Positions 34,201-44,792 of a stretch of DNA of 64,000 bases are shown here, piece by piece. The DNA is from Gerris lacustris. Lineage: Eukaryota; Arthropoda; Insecta; Hemiptera; Gerridae. The notes beneath the pieces were generated by a model that saw only the letters and a list, made by a program, of their open reading frames with translations, had not been told where the DNA came from and did no database searches. The translations under genes and the position numbers were made by a program. The stretch spans positions 11,348,271 through 11,412,270 of the forward strand of contig OX578280.1 in NCBI GenBank assembly GCA_951217055.1, read 5' to 3'. How positions within the stretch are numbered: the stretch's first letter is position 1; each line of letters starts with the position of its first letter.

Positions 34201-34639
34201 ATCATATTTTCATATAAAAGGGGGGTAAAATGGAAAAAACACGTTTTTATGCTTTTTTTGTCGCTAAATTGTAAAAATTTGACCCCTAAATGAACTCCAA
34301 AAATTCTGGCCAACGAACTCTCCTTTCTTTGGATATTATTGACATTTTAAAATTTGTTTGAAAATTTTAAGTGCATTCTAAGGGGAAATATCGTCTGGAG
34401 TGACACATATATACATACATATATACATACAACATACATATACACATATTTACATACATACATAAAAAAAAGTGTTAAATATTAAAAATCGATTCAGAAT
34501 GGTCTAAAACGGATTTCCATGGAAAAATTTTTCAAAAATTCGGATTACAAAAAGTTTGAAGCCATTGCAATAGCGTAATTTTCTTTGAAAATTCGTTAAA
34601 GAGAGTATTTTTCTCAAAGAAAAAAAATATTTTATATAA

Positions 34640-35090
34640 TTGCAATTCTGCAAACAATGTCATAAATTGTGTCACACCAGTTTATTCTAAACCTTTAACA
34701 AGGAAAAAGTTAAACCGTCAATTCTTGAAACTTAGTTTAAAGTTACAGAGTGGCAAAATTAACCCACTAAAGGTCGTCGGTATTTTAAGCATTTCTAAAC
34801 AAACTTTTCAAAGCACAAATAGTTCCCGAAATAGGGAGAACCTGACTAATGTAACAGAGAATTCTTATAAATGTCAGCAGATGGGAGTTTAAAAGCGCGC
34901 TTTATTACCTCTGAGAAGAGAATTTTTTTCTCAGAACAAATTAAACAAAATTTAAAACTCCTCTATCCTCTATAGAGATCTGATTGTTTATAGAGATCTA
35001 GAGGTAATACTTGTTTAAACAGGAAATATTCATTAAAATTTATTTTAGATATTATCCACACACTTTCCTTTTACTCAAAGAGAATAAAAT
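34640..35090. other. No gene recognised
   Basis: AT-rich. Short AGAGATCTGATTGTTTATAGAGATCTAGAGG duplication near 34975-35005, otherwise featureless. Confidence 0.4.
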
Positions 35091-35690
35091 AGACTGCCAA
35101 TTAGTGTGGCACATAGCTTCCTAGCATCCTATCATGTACTTTATTGTTATATTAACATAAACATTATTGTTATATTACTTTATTGTTATATGGTTTATTG
35201 TGTAAAAACTATTAACAGATTTAGTGATCTTTAACACTTTACAGCGGTGACGCTATTGGTTTTACTAAACAATTGTATTTGAAAAAAATGTTTGTCTCAT
35301 TGTATAGATGAAGTTAGATTTTTTTCCTGACCTAAAATTCCAATTCTAAATTTGAAGTTCACGTTTACGCGAGCTTTGCTCGTGAACGCTTGGACGGATA
35401 ATGTTGTCCAACGAACTCCTCCTTGGCATTGGCAAAATGAACATGTCTACCAAATTTCATCAAAATCGGTCAACATTTACTCAAGTTATCGTCACACGTT
35501 TTATAATTCGCGGACACACAGACCGACAGAAAGACAGACAGACAGACAGACACGAGACCAAAAATGTTCCCTGATGTCTGAAACGGATTTCTGTCTTGGT
35601 TTTTCTGAAATCGGCGACATAAAATTTTTTCGTTCTCAAAAGTGAACACAATGATTCCGTTACCTTCGGTAAGCTCGGAAGTAAAATAAA
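35091..35690 (+). repeat. Chimeric repeat: R2 ends around an R3 body
   Basis: 35091-35150 is the left end of R2 (AGACTGCCAATTAGTGTGGC). 35205-35490 is R3 body (GATGAAGTTAGATTTTTT, GTTGTCCAACGAACTCCTCC, AAATGAACATGTCTACCAAA). 35490-35690 is the R2 right end (CAGACAGACAGACACGAGAC, AAATGTTCCCTGATGTCTGA, CGTTACCTTCGGTAAGCTCG). The joint between body and right end is smooth. Confidence 0.75.
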
Positions 35691-35814
35691 ATAAATTAAG
35701 CTCTTCATTGACAGTAGATCAATTAAACCTTGAGGATTGTTGTTGTGACTACTTTTGGGTCTTGTTCAGAAAAACAACACCGCTATCTTATACTTTTAGG
35801 CCTTTTTATCCATG

Positions 35815-36075
35815 AAGTTCTTTGTACTAAAAAACATCTCTGCTATGTATAGAAGTGATTATATTTATTAACCTAACTGTTAAGGCAAAGGGATTGTCAC
35901 TTCTACATACAGAAGAGTGATGTTCCTTTGTACTAAGGAACATCACTGTTATGAAGTACTTTGTACTAAGGAACTTCACTGCTGTGTTATAAAGTTCTTT
36001 GTACTAAGGAACATCAATACTGTGTTATGAAGTTCTTTGTACTAAGGAAAATTAATACTGTGTTATAATGTTCTT
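35815..36075 (+). repeat. ~37-bp tandem (TTCTTTGTACTAAGGAAC)
   Basis: GAAGTTCTTTGTACTAAGGA followed by ACATCA-TACTGTGTTAT repeats at about 35950, 35990, 36028 and 36068, with outlying copies at 35815 and 35925. The core CTTTGTACTAAGG is nearly self-complementary. Related to R12 at its left. Confidence 0.7.
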
Positions 36076-36079
36076 TAAA

Positions 36080-36585
36080 TTTCTAAGCTTTAGGCTTTGA
36101 AAGGCATATTCCGCAATGTTTTTAAAAAATTCACCAATTTCATATTGATTGGCTTAGTCATCAAGGATAAGGATAATTTATTTCAGAGCTAATTACATAT
36201 GCATGCATAAGAGTTAATAGTACATTATTTTAACACCTATAAATATGAAAAATAAAATACATTTTATCATAGCCTGTTCTCGCCTTCGGCTCGGAGGCTA
36301 ATCTAATCACTCGTAAGTAAAATTCCATTTTTGCTGTCTAGTTACGTAAATAACTATTGTCTTATCAGTGGTACCTACAAATTCATTTAATGTCGGAGAA
36401 GAAACTATTTGGTTTCTGGTAACTTCTTAAACGTTATGTATTCTTATGTGTGAATGAAAAAGAGGAAAAATACCACGTTCCTATAAAACCCAGAATAAGG
36501 GCGCGGAATTTTTTAAAAAAAATCTTAAATGAAAATCAATTTTAGAAGATAGATTCGATCTCTCTACGTCTTTAGTTCATTGATT
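36080..36585. other. No gene recognised
   Basis: Contains GCCTTCGGCTCGGAGGC at about 36281 and AT-rich filler. Confidence 0.35.
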
Positions 36586-36587
36586 AT

Positions 36588-36785
36588 AAGCCGGCCATAA
36601 ACGTTGAGGTATACCTGACAGGTAATCAGGTAAACTGTTCAGCTAAACCGGAACGTGTGTGATATCAAGTTGTGACATACATAACTGCACAGTTAAGATA
36701 GCACACATGCTAATACAGGTTATGGTAGCGTTCACCTGTGCAGGTTACCTGTACAGGTTTACCAGTCAGGTAAACCAGCAAATGC
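36588..36785. mobile_element. Word-palindrome MITE (CAGGTAAACCTG), partial
   Basis: Left end AAGCCGGCCATAAACGTTGA is nearly the left end of the complete element at 54154. The interior repeats ACCTG-CAGGTAA variants (GTTACCTGTACAGGTTTACC). The right terminus is not found, so it is truncated or diverged. Confidence 0.65.
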
Positions 36786-36789
36786 ATCA

Positions 36790-37117
36790 CCAGCTAAAAA
36801 CAGGGATACAACCTTTACTGAAATGGTTTTACAATAAACGGAACGATTTAACTCTTAAATTATTAAAATTTCATGTGGAATGGATGTCTTATAGGTGTAA
36901 TAAAAAACAATTTTATTTCATTTCTCTTATAAGAGACGTTTCGACCCTTTAAAATATATTTTCTTAAATTATTTGTCAGTGTTAATAAATTTCACAAAAT
37001 TCCGGCTAAAATAACAAAAAAGTTTATAATTCTCCTCATCATAGTAGTCACAAGTTGACAAAAGATTAAAATAATAGAGAGAAAAAAAACTGTTTCATTA
37101 TAATTATTATTTTAATT

Positions 37118-37194
<77 letters not shown>

Positions 37195-37840
37195 AACAGT
37201 AGGTTGGACTATTTTATTAATGAAATTCTGGAAGGAATTAAAAACTTCTCTCGAAGTTTTTAATTAAAGAATGAATTATCCCAACCGTGAATGAAAAATT
37301 AAATTTTAAATAGCTAGGGATGGGAGTCTTAAAATTGTACGCTTAGCTTATAATATTTTGTAAGGAAAGCTTTTGTAAAATTAAATTAGTTTTTCATTGT
37401 TTCAGTAAAAATTAAAGATGGAAAAAAGTTATCTTAACATTTTACGATCGAGAACATTCAAATGTATTAGTGTTTTTTTTTTTATAAATTTTTTTTGTTT
37501 TTTACGCCTAAAACAATTTTGTAAGCAGATATTCAATACATTTTATCTATAGCTAGTTAGTCTAATCTAGAGTGACTTCAACAATAATAATAATAATATG
37601 GATGTCGGATGTTTGCATGAAGCTGCAGTGTGGCCAGTGACTCCGCTATTTTTTTAATTTAAGATCTACTATTCATTGAACTTATTTAACAGAATTAACA
37701 AATATAAACCAATTATTTAAATATTAAAACGTTTATTTATTAAGTTTTACTTATTGAACTATAATATATAATGTTATAAGATAGAGATTAACTGTGAGTA
37801 TTAACTGTTACTGCCAACATTATAACAATAAAAATGTTCC
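36790..37840. other. No gene; (TA)n inside
   Basis: (TA)n runs from about 37123 to 37190. The open frame at 36659-36952 overlaps the MITE and is not a gene. Otherwise AT-rich. Confidence 0.5.
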
Positions 37841-37844
37841 TGCC

Positions 37845-38060
37845 TAGGCATCAAAATTGTTTCTCATTTTAGTGCCTAGGCAGTAAAATCACATTTCCCT
37901 GCTCGAAATCAGTTCAATAATGCCTCTTTTTGCTGCCGCAAGTAGATAAGGATTTTTTTAAGTCCACGTAATGAAAAAATGGATTTTAGCTAAGTATTTT
38001 AGGCTCTAAAGTTACTATTTTGACAGCCTACCACGGAAAAAATATTGTATGTAACTATGC
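37845..38060 (-). repeat. R10 dispersed repeat, copy 1
   Basis: The complement matches 44523-44640: CCGTGGTAGGCTGT, AGTAACTTTAGAGCCTAAAA and AATCCATTTTTTCATTACGT. TGCCTAGGCA palindromes mark its other side (37841 and 37873). A further decayed stretch continues to about 38250. Confidence 0.6.
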
Positions 38061-38539
38061 AGCAAAGAAAACATCCCTAACTCGTTTAAAGATTACCTGC
38101 TTCGGTTACACCGTACCTTAGAAGGTAATTAACATTTTCCTGCCTCGGCTTCGCCTCTGCAGCAAAATTTGTTTAGCCTATCCTCGCCTTCTCGGAACTA
38201 ACTAAAACTTAAAAAACTTTTCAGGAAAATTCCATTTTTCTGCCTAGTAATATAAATATGTAACTATTTTCTTACACAGCATTGAAATACTTAATAGGTT
38301 TTTAAATGCACCTTTAGTAAATAATAAAATCGGTTGAACACACTCTGACAAAGCTTTCACTTTTGATCTCTACTGAATTTAAATCTCAAAATATATTTTT
38401 TTCAATAAATTAATTATAATTTAAATGAAATATTGTTGCATAAACATAATAGTCCAGGAGATAGCGTGCATATAAATGATTAGATCGACTTTTACTCGAA
38501 ACTTAAAATATTCCAGGAGATAGCGCGGAAAAAAGTGTC

Positions 38540-38890
38540 TGACTAACATCAAGCTAGAATTTTGTGTATAACTAAATGTTTTAGTGCCTTTTAAGAATAT
38601 GTGGTATGACTATGTTTGTCTGCGGGACATATCTTACCAATAGGCATTTGAAAAAAACAAACTGGTGGAGAGCGGTCATGTCCCGCCCTATATGGTGAAA
38701 ATGTGATTTTCATGATCCTGAGTACGAAATTAGTTAGTAGACTAAAAATCAAGTTTATAATAGTTTGTCACTTAATAGTTTAGTTATTAAAATATTACTC
38801 CAAATCAAAGAGGTCACCTATTAAGTGACAAACTATACCATCAACTTGATTTTTGGTCTACAAACTAATTTTGTACTCAGGATCATAAAA
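38540..38890. repeat. R6 copy 2 with inverted right arm
   Basis: 38540-38770 matches 8041-8330. It is followed by its own end inverted: AGTAGACTAAAAATCAAG ... TTTGTCACTTAATAG on the left and CTATTAAGTGACAAACTATA ... CTTGATTTTTGGTCTACAAA on the right, a foldback with arms of about 65 bases. Confidence 0.75.
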
Positions 38891-39041
38891 TACGTATACG
38901 TATTTCATACGAAAATCATAACATTTTTAGACAAAGGGGATCATGAAACATGAAACGTATATAAATCCATCTGAATTCCAAAAAACATTTTTTTTTTTTT
39001 TTAAACATAAAACTTCCTCTAGATATATGTACCTATATTAG

Positions 39042-39986
39042 ATATTGAAAAGCTGAATTCCAAAAGCAGCTATATCCACTTGAAATTGTTTTTGGCAAAG
39101 CACGAAAAACGTCTAGCAATTCACTAAATTGTGTTGTCAGGTTAATATTTTTTTTAAAAAAACCAATAACTAATAATTCATTTAGTGGACAAAAGCCCTA
39201 TAATCTCAGGCTATTATTTTCTTTTTAATAAAAACAAAAGAAATAATCACATAGCTGGTATTGTCACAGTTTTTGTTTATAGCAACTTTTGAACCCACCG
39301 CCATGTTGGATTGGTGTGCTGCAGCAAAAGCAGTTATATCCAATAAATTAAGCCGTTATAAACTATTATTTTAACTATTTAAACTATTATTTTTTTAGTG
39401 TAGCCACAATAATATTTTTTTCTCTTCTATCATATTTTTTTCTGTTTAAAAGAAGACAGAAATGTGTAAAGAAGGATATAGATGATCTTGCAGCCTTACT
39501 CAGAGTAACTCTACAATGTGTACATAGGATATAATATGTAGCTGTTTTTGGATCAGTTATGGATATAGCTCCTTTTGAATCCGAGTACAGTAGGGATATA
39601 TTTGGGTTTGTAACCGCACTCATATTTCAATCTAGATTTTAATAGGTTTATAATTTTTTTGGAACTGTTTGACTGCAGAACCTTGTAGAGCTTTAAAAAA
39701 CAAATCCAGGGGTACCAATATCTCATTTTTTCATTTTTTGGATATAGCTACTTTTGGATCAGTTATGGATATAGCTCCTTTTGAATCCGAGTACGCAGTA
39801 GGGAAATAGCTGATTTTGTAACCGCACTCATATTTCAATCTAGATTTTAATAGGTTTATAATTTTTTTTGGAACTGTTTGACTGCAGAACCTTTTAGAGC
39901 TTTAAAAAACAAATCCAGGAGTACCAATATCTCATTTTTTCATTTTTTTTGGATATAGCTGCTTTTGGAATTCAGCTACTCAATAT
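39042..39986. mobile_element. 945-bp TIR element with tandem core
   Basis: Terminal inverted repeat of about 36 bp: ATATTGAAAAGCTGAATTCC on the left, complement of GGAATTCAGCTACTCAATAT on the right, continuing inwards as AAAAGCAGCTATATCC. A block of about 204 bp (GGATCAGTTATGGATATAGC ... CCAATATCTCATTTTTTCAT) is present twice in tandem (39551-39752 and 39757-39958). A 78-codon minus-strand frame inside has no known domain. Superfamily unknown. Confidence 0.75.
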
Positions 39987-39989
39987 ACC

Positions 39990-40345
39990 TTATATAAAAA
40001 AAAGAAAAATGAAAGTCTATGTCTAAGCTATTTAGCCACATAATAGGGATAACGATAAAAATCTGTTATTTGCTCGTTAAAGAGGCAGTTACGTTATGAA
40101 AGCAGGAAGGTATCTTCAGACACCAAGGTGAAGATTGCACATCTTAAAAGCTAATATACTCCGTGAGCCATGATCCTTAACAAAGATTTTATCTTCTCTT
40201 ATTACAATCAGCTGATGTAACCTACTCAATACTTATAAAGTTAAAACAAAAAATTCAAACCGAGACGATTTAAAAAGAAGTCACGTGTTGCATACTGCAT
40301 CAGAGGAAGTAGTAACAGTTAGTAAAGTAAACAAAGTAATATTCT
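39990..40345. other. No gene recognised
   Basis: No coding signal or clear repeat seen. Confidence 0.4.
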
Positions 40346-40461
40346 AAATAGACTGACAATTAGTGTGGCACATAGCTTCCTTGAATCCTATCACGTACTT
40401 TATTGATTTTATGCTTTTTCAAACAATTATTGTCTAATATATTTAATTTTCCCCGATTTTT

Positions 40462-41440
40462 GCTTCCGAACTTACCGAAGGTAACGGAAGCTAAGTGATT
40501 GTTCTTACGAACGAAACATTTTTAGGGCTCCGATTTCAAAAATTCCAAGACAGAAATCCGTTTCAGACATCAAAGATCATTTTTGGTTCCGTGTCTGTTT
40601 GTTGGTCTAACGTTCAATTTTTGCGAACCAATATATCTTAAAAACTATACGTTGCTTATTTGATACTTTAATTCAAGTAACAAATCAAAACAATTTTGTC
40701 AGATTATAAAATCGGTCCGAGACAACTCAGACTCTCATACGAGAACTTTCTCATATACGAGTTTACAATTACTTAGCCCAGTGTTTCCATTTATTAGTTT
40801 TTAAATGTACATTTAAATATTATTGAACATTTCATCAAAATTTATCATAAAAATAACTTCTCCTGGGTGGGGAATCGAACCCGGGCTCTCTCCATCCACG
40901 TTTTAAGCTAATTTCTCAGGAACTAGATTTTTCCCGGGAAAACGGCTTATATCGTTAGATTTGTATTTAAATGGATACATAATAGAATTTTTTAATCAAA
41001 ATCGTCGGAACCATTTTCGAGAAATACTTTTTTTTCATGTTTTTTCAGAGTTTTTGGGGGGTAGCGTCCACAAATTTAAAGCTAAAATTCATTTATCGAT
41101 TTCGCCTCGGGGTATGATTTTTTCTGAACATGTATGCCAAATTTCGTCAAAATCAGCCCAGTAGTTTAGGCTCCAGGCGTCTGCACAGACGACAGACGAC
41201 GGACAGACATTTTTTAAAATCCACTTTTTTGGACTCAGGGGACCTCAAAAAGTGTAAATCCATCAAAATCTCAAAATCGAATTTTCGCGCCATCACAATA
41301 CTTTCTCTTTATATGAGAAAATAAAAAACGGGGGAATCAATTAAACAAATTAGACAATAATGGCTTGTTAAAGCATAAAATCAATAAATTACGTGATAGG
41401 ATGCGAGGAAGCTATGTGCCACACCAATTGGCAGTCTATT
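40462..41440 (-). repeat. R2 (middle layer), inverted
   Basis: Starts at GCTTCCGAACTTACCGAAGG, the complement of the R2 right end, and finishes at ACACCAATTGGCAGTCTATT, the complement of the R2 left end. This shows that R2 is a discrete mobile unit with these exact ends. Its middle is deleted at about 40652 (AAAACTATA joined to CGTTGCTTATTTGATACTTT). R1 lies inside it. Confidence 0.85.
40711..41336 (+). repeat. R1 (inner layer), complete copy 2
   Basis: From ATCGGTCCGAGACAACTCAG to TTTATATGAGAAAATAAAAA, including the tRNA-like module (40861-40921, minus) and GACGACAGACGACGGACAGA. ATAAAA stands at both edges and may be a target duplication. Its insertion into R2 makes R1 activity younger than this R2 copy. 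Confidence 0.85.
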
Positions 41441-42389
41441 TAATGTGTCAAAATTGTTTTGACTTTTTACATGAATTAAAGTATCAATTAAGCAAAAGTT
41501 AAAGAGCGCAAACGGTTCGAATTAATATGGTGCTATCTGCGGTCTAATTTCGACAAACCATCAAAATTTCATAAAAATCAGATGAGTACTTATGAAGATA
41601 TAAGTGCAAATAAATGTATGTCTGTGGGCATGTTGAAGAGAAACAAATAGACGCAGAAGGTTGAAACTTATATTGGACCAACAATGGGCTAATTATGACC
41701 TACCACCCAAATTGCATTAAAATTGAACTTGTAGTTTTTAAGATATATTGGTTCGCAGAAATTAAGCGACAGACAAACACGAAACTAAAAAATGTTCCCT
41801 GATGTCTGAAACGGATTTCTGTCTTGGAATTTTTGAAATCGGAGACATAAAATATATTTGTTCTTCAGAACGATCACATAGCTACCGTTAGCTTCGGAAA
41901 GCTCGGAAGCAAAAATACCTGAAATAAAACCACCAGTAAAATGAATGCAAAAGGGAGGAAAAATTGACAACATTTCATTCTTCAGAATGATGACAATGCG
42001 TTCGTTTAGTTCGTTACCTTAAGTAAGATGGGAAGCAAACATCTGTGGGATGTAAAAGGTCATAGAGGTGAAATATGAAAGAGAGAGGTCCCAAGAATGT
42101 ATAACCATAAATGAGTTCTTAGAAAGTAACTGATTCTAAGTGTAAGCGTGTAATACTTATTCACAAACTTAATACATACATATTTTATAAAATATTACTT
42201 CCAGTGTATGCAGAGAACCGTTCAAATCCTAATACGGATGACCTACATACAAATCTTAAGTCCGTTGAATCAACTGTTTACTGCTTCTTGCAAAGAATAA
42301 TTTTAAAGTAGCTAAATATAGTGACTAGAAAACCAAGAACGAAATGATTCAGCTTATAGGCAAAACATTATAATAGCTACTATTTAATT

Positions 42390-42419
42390 CTAGCCTTCAC
42401 CCCGCGGGGTGAAGGCTAG
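42390..42419. repeat. Perfect 30-bp palindrome
   Basis: CTAGCCTTCACCCCG followed directly by its complement, with no loop. It is much more GC-rich than its neighbourhood. It may be the fused ends of an excised or collapsed inverted-repeat element. Confidence 0.95.
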
Positions 42420-42609
42420 GGATTAGTGGCTACGTTTCCTATTATTAATTTGGCCAAATACCTGAATAGTTTCGTTTCCAAAACCTTATAAAGAATCAGG
42501 ACTATACTTTACATCGTCCATTCCATTATTAAGAAAAAAATACTCCGGAATCACAGTGTAGAGTTTATTTATTTCATGTAAAAATGTCTTTATTTTATCA
42601 TTAGGCAAG

Positions 42610-42756
42610 ATAAATAACCATTTGAATTTAAATCAAATTATAATTTATTATTAACGGGAGATAGACAAAGAAAAATAGACTCCAGCGGTGGGACTCGAAC
42701 CACGGGCCCTCTATATATCCGTTACAGGCGCTCTTACCAACTGAGCTATACTGGAG
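42610..42756 (-). mobile_element. tRNA-derived SINE, copy 1
   Basis: Minus strand, 42756 to 42680: CTCCAGT and GCTGGAG pair as a 7-bp acceptor-like stem, GCTCAGTTGGTAAGAGC gives a good D arm, and GTGGTTCGAGTCCCAC a B-box/T-arm-like hairpin. A one-base excess before the D arm, an unusual anticodon loop and an 8-base T loop argue against a working tRNA. Downstream (42610-42680) the text is shared with the second copy at 42965-43100, as expected of a SINE body. Confidence 0.6.
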
Positions 42757-42964
42757 AATGATTTTTCTCCGTCGTACCGATAACAAGTCCCGAATCCAAG
42801 CTTTCAATCTTTTCTACAAATCTAGCAAGCCAATATTCAAGGAAAAAGAACAAGACCGAGAATTAACGCTTATAATTATAAAGTACTCAATTAGTACCTG
42901 TACCTAGTACAATCAATTAGAAATTCAAATTTTTAAGTTTTAGGCAGTATTCTCACTACGGAAA

Positions 42965-43100
42965 GATTAAATTTTAATTTAAATCAAATTATAATTATCA
43001 TTAACTACGGGAGACATACAGAGAAAAATAGATCCCAGCACCGGTACTTGAACCACGGGCCTCCTATATATCCGTTATAGGGCTCTCACAATGTCATGGA
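42965..43100 (-). mobile_element. tRNA-derived SINE, copy 2
   Basis: Shares TTTAAATCAAATTATAATTA, GGGAGACATACAGAGAAAAA and GAACCACGGGCC-CCTATATA with copy 1. The A-box side is decayed (TATAGGGCTCTCAC). Lies about 330 bp from copy 1 in the same orientation. Confidence 0.6.
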
Positions 43101-43129
43101 TTTTTCTGATTTTTTTTCTAGCAAACAAC

Positions 43130-43370
43130 TCTATGAAAGTACTTTAACAGTTACTTTAATTAAATAAACAGCAAATTAGTTTTGTTAAATGTAAACAAAC
43201 TCGCTAATCGTGCGTTTAAGGTGAAGAATTCTTCTTTTTTACCACACTAGGGCGGAAACAAAGAGGAATTATGAAACGCGCATGCGCAATGAATACAACT
43301 ACGTAAAAAATAAATTTCTACGCATCTAAACAGATATACAATGTTTATATTTCGGATCAATCGTAGATAA
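43130..43370 (-). repeat. R7 promoter-only fragment, copy 3
   Basis: Contains AACAGCAAATTAGTTTTGTT, AAACTCGCTAATCGTGCG, a decayed version of the palindrome, CGCGCATGCGCA (43277-43288) and TCTACGCATCTAAACA. No coding part is present. Confidence 0.65.
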
Positions 43371-43375
43371 AAAAA

Positions 43376-44340
43376 ATTACTTGTCAAACTAATTTTCAAT
43401 TAAAATCAGTCATCAAAGCATTCTACTCACAAATGTTATACATAAGATCTCATGTGACCTTTTTTTCTCTTCAAAAAGCAACTCACTTTCTTTTTCTTTT
43501 TTTTAGGGTTTCGTTGGTAAAACCAAAAAAAATTATAGTTTCGTTCTGTCTGTCTGTCACTCTGTACGGTTCCAATAACATTTGAATCAACAGAGATAAA
43601 AACATGAAACTTTTCAGTATTAAAGAACGTTTTGAGGCGCACACAGGAAAAAATATAGCAAACTAAAAATGATAATTTTTACCTTTTTTTTATCACCTGT
43701 TCAAATTCAAAATGGTGGATAATTCACGTCACGCGAAATTTTTTTTTTAAAATTTTGAGTGGGGTATCAAATTAAAGGTATCGAAGAGTAGATTTCAAAA
43801 ATATATAACACTTGTGGAAAGCATTTAATTTTCCACGCCATTTTATCAAGAAACATCAAAATTTTGCGTCCCCCCCCCCTAAAACTATATTTCCACTGTT
43901 TTTAAAAAAATATGCAAAATGTGCGTTCTGCTGGGCCATAGAAAAAATTAGAATAGCAATTCGATCTGATAAACTGGGAATCCAATATGGTGGCTAATTG
44001 CTGTCACGAGAAAAAAAAAGTATTTAAAAATTTTGAGTGAAGTATCAAATAAAAGGTATTGAAGACTAGATAACAAAAATATAATAACACTTGTGGAAAG
44101 CGTTTAATTTTCTACGACAATTTTCTTTGTCAAAAAACATACAAATCTTGCCCCCCCCCCCCCCCCCCCTTTACTAATTTCATGTTTACAACACCAACGA
44201 AACCCTTTTTACGTGAGACTTCACGCACTATACCAATTTATTTAAATATATACTTCTTTAAAAACGCCTTTTTTTGACAAGCCAGGTTTGACAAGCTTGA
44301 TCGAGTATGCGAGCCCTTAAATGAATCATCCAAAAAAAAA
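43376..44340. repeat. Duplicated frame, unit 1 (R4 core)
   Basis: Left flank 43376-43503 and right flank 44235-44340 are nearly identical to the flanks of unit 2 (47864-47992 and 48688-48807). Here they enclose R4 in inverted orientation (43504-44230: AGGGTTTCGTTGGTAAAACC to CGAAACCCTTTTTACGTGAG). The right flank ends in an A-run. Confidence 0.75.
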
Positions 44341-44343
44341 AAT

Positions 44344-44522
44344 AAACAGGTCAAGTGTGTGTCTAGTGCAGGTCATTCTAAGGGTCTGATTTTCTCAAAA
44401 CGCACTCTGATAAAGTATTTTTTTGCCACTGAACCGGACTACAACCATATAAATACATCGAAAAGACCATAATTATAAAAAAAAACGTATTTTGTCAATA
44501 AAATATAAAATAATATTTTTTC
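44344..44522 (+). repeat. R9 left fragment
   Basis: AACAGGTCAAGTGTGTGTC through CTGAACCGGACTACAACCAT to AAAATAATATTTTTTCC. The right end of an R9 copy appears at 47692-47862 in the same orientation, so the material between was probably inserted, with some loss. Confidence 0.65.
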
Positions 44523-44703
44523 CGTGGTAGGCTGTAAAATAGTAACTTTAGAGCCTAAAAAACATAGTTAAAATCCATTTTTTCATTACGTGGACTTAAA
44601 AAATATTTTCATTACTCCTAGCTGTAAAGAAAAAAGTTTTTACGTCCTAGGACGAAAAAAGTTTTTATTGTACTGCTGGCAGTTGTCAAAACTTCCGTTA
44701 GTA
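44523..44703 (+). repeat. R10 dispersed repeat, copy 2
   Basis: Matches the complement of 37945-38050, then continues with TACGTCCTAGGACGAAAAAA, a short palindrome. A related tail lies beyond the hAT at 47547-47690. Confidence 0.55.
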
Positions 44704-44792
44704 GCGCTGCACAGTGGCGTAGCGAGCTTAACTCGCGCCCGGGGCGCAATACCTTTTTAGCGCCCCCATCCGAAAACCATATAATATTGTAT

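Larger units (their letters stand above)
33080..34640 (+). repeat. R8 repeat, interrupted by a LINE
   Basis: Left piece (33080-33349): GAATTTTCAAAGAAATGTGC, GGAAAATTTTGGTTTAGAAT, CCTTCAAGATGCATGTCGTT. Right piece (34201-34640): CATATTTTCATATAAAAGG, GATATTATTGACATTTTAAA, ATATCGTCTGGAGTGACACA, (TACA)n, AATCGATTCAGAATGGTCTA. Removing the LINE restores the order seen in the inverted copy at 26160-26980. Confidence 0.8.
40347..41910 (+). repeat. R2 (outer), split by R2 and R1
   Basis: Left part 40347-40461 (AATTAGTGTGGCACATAGC to ATTTTCCCCGATTTTT), right part 41441-41910 (AATGTGTCAAAATTGTTTTG to GCTTCGGAAAGCTCGGAAGC). Joined, they give the normal R2 order without gap. This is the outermost layer of a three-level nest. 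Confidence 0.85.

Noticed and set aside
42680..42756. A functional tRNA gene on the minus strand
   Set aside because: Good acceptor and D arms, but an extra base before the D arm, an abnormal anticodon loop and T arm, and a second copy with the same flanks point to a SINE.
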